Part shown: piece after piece, positions 61,705 through 64,000 of the stretch
Layout: each line of letters begins with the position of its first letter
Position numbering within the stretch: position 1 is the stretch's first letter
Assembly: GCF_003345655.1 (NCBI RefSeq)
Contig: NZ_QQOH01000006.1
Coordinates: 124,001-188,000 of the forward strand
DNA length: 64,000 nucleotides
Source: Motiliproteus coralliicola
Lineage (GTDB): Bacteria > Pseudomonadota > Gammaproteobacteria > Pseudomonadales > Balneatricaceae
Reading direction: 5' to 3'
Notes under the pieces: generated by a model
Told to the model about the DNA's origin: nothing
The model's input: only the letters and a program-made list of their open reading frames with translations
The model's database searches: none
Translations under genes and position numbers: made by a program

Positions 61705-64000
61705 TTATTCGTTTTCCAGTTCGATATCGATACCCAGCGAACGGATCTCTTTGACCAGTACGTTGAAGGACTCGGGCATGCCCGGCTCCATCCGATGGTC
61801 GCCGTCCACGATGTTCTTGTACATCTTGGTCCGGCCGTTCACGTCGTCCGACTTGACGGTCAGCATCTCCTGCAGGGTGTAGGCGGCGCCGTAGGCTTCC
61901 AGCGCCCAGACTTCCATCTCCCCGAAACGCTGACCACCGAACTGCGCCTTACCACCCAGCGGCTGCTGAGTAACCAGGCTGTAGGAACCGGTAGAACGTG
62001 CGTGCATCTTGTCGTCGACCAGGTGGTTCAGCTTCAGCATGTACATGTAGCCGACAGTCACCGGACGGTCGAAGGCGTCACCGGTACGACCGTCGAACAG
62101 GGTACGCTGACCGCTGTCGTTCAGGCCTGCCAGGCGCAGCAGTTCTTTGATCTCGGATTCCTTGGCACCGTCGAACGCCGGGGTTGCCATCGGCACACCC
62201 ATGCGCAGGTTGGCGCAAAGTTCCAGAATCTCCTCGTCGGACATCGACGCCAGATCTTCTTTACGACCGCCACCGGAAACGTTGTAGATCTCATCCAACA
62301 ACTTGCGCAGCTCAGCCACCTTGGCCTGTGCTTCCAGCATTTCGTTGATTCGATCACCCAGGCCCTTGGCTGCAGCACCGAAGTGAGTTTCCAGTACCTG
62401 ACCAACGTTCATCCGCGACGGTACACCCAGCGGGTTCAGTACGATGTCGACCGGCTGACCGTTTTCGTCGTAAGGCATATCTTCGACCGGCATGATCGCG
62501 GAGATAACACCCTTGTTACCGTGACGACCAGCCATCTTGTCACCCGGCTGGACACGACGCTTAACAGCGACGTAGACCTTGACGATCTTCAGAACGCCCG
62601 GTGCCAGGTCATCGCCCTGCTGCAGCTTGCGCTTCTTGTCTTCGTACTTCTCGTCCAGCTGCTGACGACGCTCAACCAGCTGCTGCTGGGCACGCTCAAG
62701 CTGCTCGGTCAGGGCTTCGTCGCTGACGCGAATCTTGAACCAGTCGGACTTCGGCAGCTCAGCCAGGAAGGCTTCGGTGATCTCTTCACCCTTCTTCAGG
62801 CCGGCACCGCCGTCGGCTTTAACACCAACCAGGGCTTTTTGCAGACGCTCGAAGGTCGCACCTTCAACGATACGGAATTCGTCGTTCAAGTCCTTACGAA
62901 TAGAAGACAGCTGCTCCTCTTCGATCTGGATCGCGCGGGCATCTTTCTCAACGCCGTCACGGGTGAAGACCTGAACGTCGATAACGGTACCCTTGGTGCC
63001 GGTCTTAACCCGCAGCGAGGTGTCCTTAACGTCGGAGGCCTTCTCACCGAAGATTGCACGCAGCAGCTTCTCTTCTGGAGTCAGCTGAGTCTCACCCTTC
63101 GGCGTGACCTTACCCACCAGGATGTCACCCGGGCCGACTTCGGCACCGATGTAGACAACTCCGGACTCGTCCAGCTTGCCCAGCGCGCCTTCACCGACGT
63201 TCGGGATATCGGAAGTAATCTCTTCAGAACCCAGCTTGGTGTCACGGGCGACACAGGTCAGTTCCTGAATATGGATCGTGGTAAAGCGATCTTCCTGAAC
63301 CACACGCTCCGAGATCAGGATGGAATCCTCGAAGTTGTAGCCGTTCCAAGGCATGAACGCGATCCGCATGTTCTGACCCAGGGCCAGCTCACCCATGTCG
63401 ACGGACGGACCGTCGGCCATGATGTCGCCGCGGGAAACCTGATCACCGACTTTCACCAGCGGACGCTGGTTGATGCAGGTGTTCTGGTTAGAACGTACGT
63501 ATTTGGTCAGGTTGTAGATGTCCACACCCGCTTCACCGGCGATCACTTCATCGTCGCGAACACGGACAACGATACGACCGGCGTCGACGGATTCGATCTC
63601 ACCGCCACGGTTGGCGACCACACAAACACCGGAGTCACGAGCAACGTTGCGCTCCATACCAGTACCGACCAGCGGCTTCTGCGCCTTCAGAGTCGGAACC
63701 GCCTGACGTTGCATGTTCGATCCCATCAGGGCTCGGTTCGCATCATCGTGTTCCAGGAACGGGATCAACGAGGCAGCGATCGAGACAACCTGACGCGGAG
63801 ACACGTCCATCAGGGTTACTTTCTCGGGCGGCGCAACGGTGGTTTCGTTCATGTGGCGAACGGTAACCAGGTCATCTGCCAGGTAGCCTTTGTCGTCGAT
63901 AGTCGCACTGGCCTGGGCCACATAGTGCTTGGCTTCATCGATCGCTGACAGGTATTCGACTTCGTCGGTCACCTTGCCGTCAACCACCTTACGGTACGGA
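61705..64000 (-). CDS. rpoB: RNA polymerase subunit beta, C-terminal part (runs off the window)
   Basis: The partner of beta' in the catalytic core. The last 764 codons and the stop are in the window; the reading frame is open to the right edge (about residue 590 of the usual 1360). It includes [48 protein letters not shown] (at about 675 in E. coli numbering), the [11 protein letters not shown] region and the C-terminal clamp helix ending [10 protein letters not shown]. The rifampicin-resistance cluster lies outside the window. Confidence 0.98.
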   Translation of the reverse strand, partial: PYRKVVDGKVTDEVEYLSAIDEAKHYVAQASATIDDKGYLADDLVTVRHMNETTVAPPEKVTLMDVSPRQVVSIAASLIPFLEHDDANRALMGSNMQRQAVPTLKAQKPLVGTGMERNVARDSGVCVVANRGGEIESVDAGRIVVRVRDDEVIAGEAGVDIYNLTKYVRSNQNTCINQRPLVKVGDQVSRGDIMADGPSVDMGELALGQNMRIAFMPWNGYNFEDSILISERVVQEDRFTTIHIQELTCVARDTKLGSEEITSDIPNVGEGALGKLDESGVVYIGAEVGPGDILVGKVTPKGETQLTPEEKLLRAIFGEKASDVKDTSLRVKTGTKGTVIDVQVFTRDGVEKDARAIQIEEEQLSSIRKDLNDEFRIVEGATFERLQKALVGVKADGGAGLKKGEEITEAFLAELPKSDWFKIRVSDEALTEQLERAQQQLVERRQQLDEKYEDKKRKLQQGDDLAPGVLKIVKVYVAVKRRVQPGDKMAGRHGNKGVISAIMPVEDMPYDENGQPVDIVLNPLGVPSRMNVGQVLETHFGAAAKGLGDRINEMLEAQAKVAELRKLLDEIYNVSGGGRKEDLASMSDEEILELCANLRMGVPMATPAFDGAKESEIKELLRLAGLNDSGQRTLFDGRTGDAFDRPVTVGYMYMLKLNHLVDDKMHARSTGSYSLVTQQPLGGKAQFGGQRFGEMEVWALEAYGAAYTLQEMLTVKSDDVNGRTKMYKNIVDGDHRMEPGMPESFNVLVKEIRSLGIDIELENE

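Noticed and set aside
61675-63948. A 757-codon open frame on the plus strand
   Set aside because: Antisense to rpoB with the same cause; no protein features.

Overview
The window is chromosomal, GC-rich, gammaproteobacterial DNA. Gene orders match the Oceanospirillales/Pseudomonadales: secG-tRNA-Leu-rimP-nusA-infB, hemA-prfA-prmC-moeB, a TPR lipoprotein-lolB-tRNA-Gln-prs-rplY-pth-ychF run, rpoB-rpoC-rpsL-rpsG-fusA-tuf, a livJ/braC-type transporter, and a GbuA-like ureohydrolase beside a LysR regulator. A 407-residue EF-Tu and the FimX-like and GbuA-like proteins fit a marine oceanospirillum-like organism. The assignment rests on synteny and remembered protein similarity only.

Layout. 1-9.2 kb (minus): infB (N-terminal part), nusA, rimP behind a leader with three terminator-like hairpins, tRNA-Leu, secG, tpiA, glmM, folP, ftsH, rlmE. 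9.3-14.9 kb (mostly plus): yhbY, dapE, rlmA, small unknowns, greB and an HAMP-GGDEF diguanylate cyclase. 15.0-15.8 kb: a minus-strand tRNA array Ser-Asn-Lys-Lys followed by a wrecked Lys copy. 16.2-21.1 kb: a complete branched-chain amino-acid ABC transporter. 21.3-24.6 kb: thioesterase, ankyrin-like protein, DyP peroxidase, ABM-domain protein, alpha/beta hydrolase, Pmp3-like peptide. 25-30 kb (minus): luxS, a CoA-binding protein, moeB, prmC, prfA, hemA. 30.4-36.6 kb (plus): TPR lipoprotein, lolB, tRNA-Gln, prs, rplY, pth, ychF; the ispE gene usually found after lolB is absent. 36.6-41.5 kb: tRNA-Met, tRNA-Gln, a second wrecked tRNA copy, a FimX-like c-di-GMP protein, and the divergent ureohydrolase/LysR pair. 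41.7-44.7 kb: argS, small membrane proteins, a TlpA-like thioredoxin. 44.9-47.6 kb: the most unusual locus. 47.6-52.7 kb (minus): RND efflux pump, its adaptor, and a secreted metallopeptidase. 52.8-64 kb (minus): tuf, fusA, rpsG, rpsL, rpoC, rpoB (partial).

The strongest candidate for an undescribed system is 44.9-47.6 kb. It encodes an exported monohaem cytochrome c whose haem domain sits between two Asn-Pro-Cys repeat tracts (18 and 14 copies), then a five-haem cytochrome, then a cupredoxin-like secreted protein lacking the usual type-1 copper ligands. A periplasmic thioredoxin-like gene lies just upstream. A role in periplasmic metal or redox handling is inference.

A second find is a shared structured insert of about 75 nt, located at the T-loop position of degenerate tRNA copies next to both the tRNA-Lys array and the tRNA-Met/tRNA-Gln pair. 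Both inserts begin with nearly the same sequence and resume in the tRNA 3' end, which suggests a tRNA-associated repeat family.
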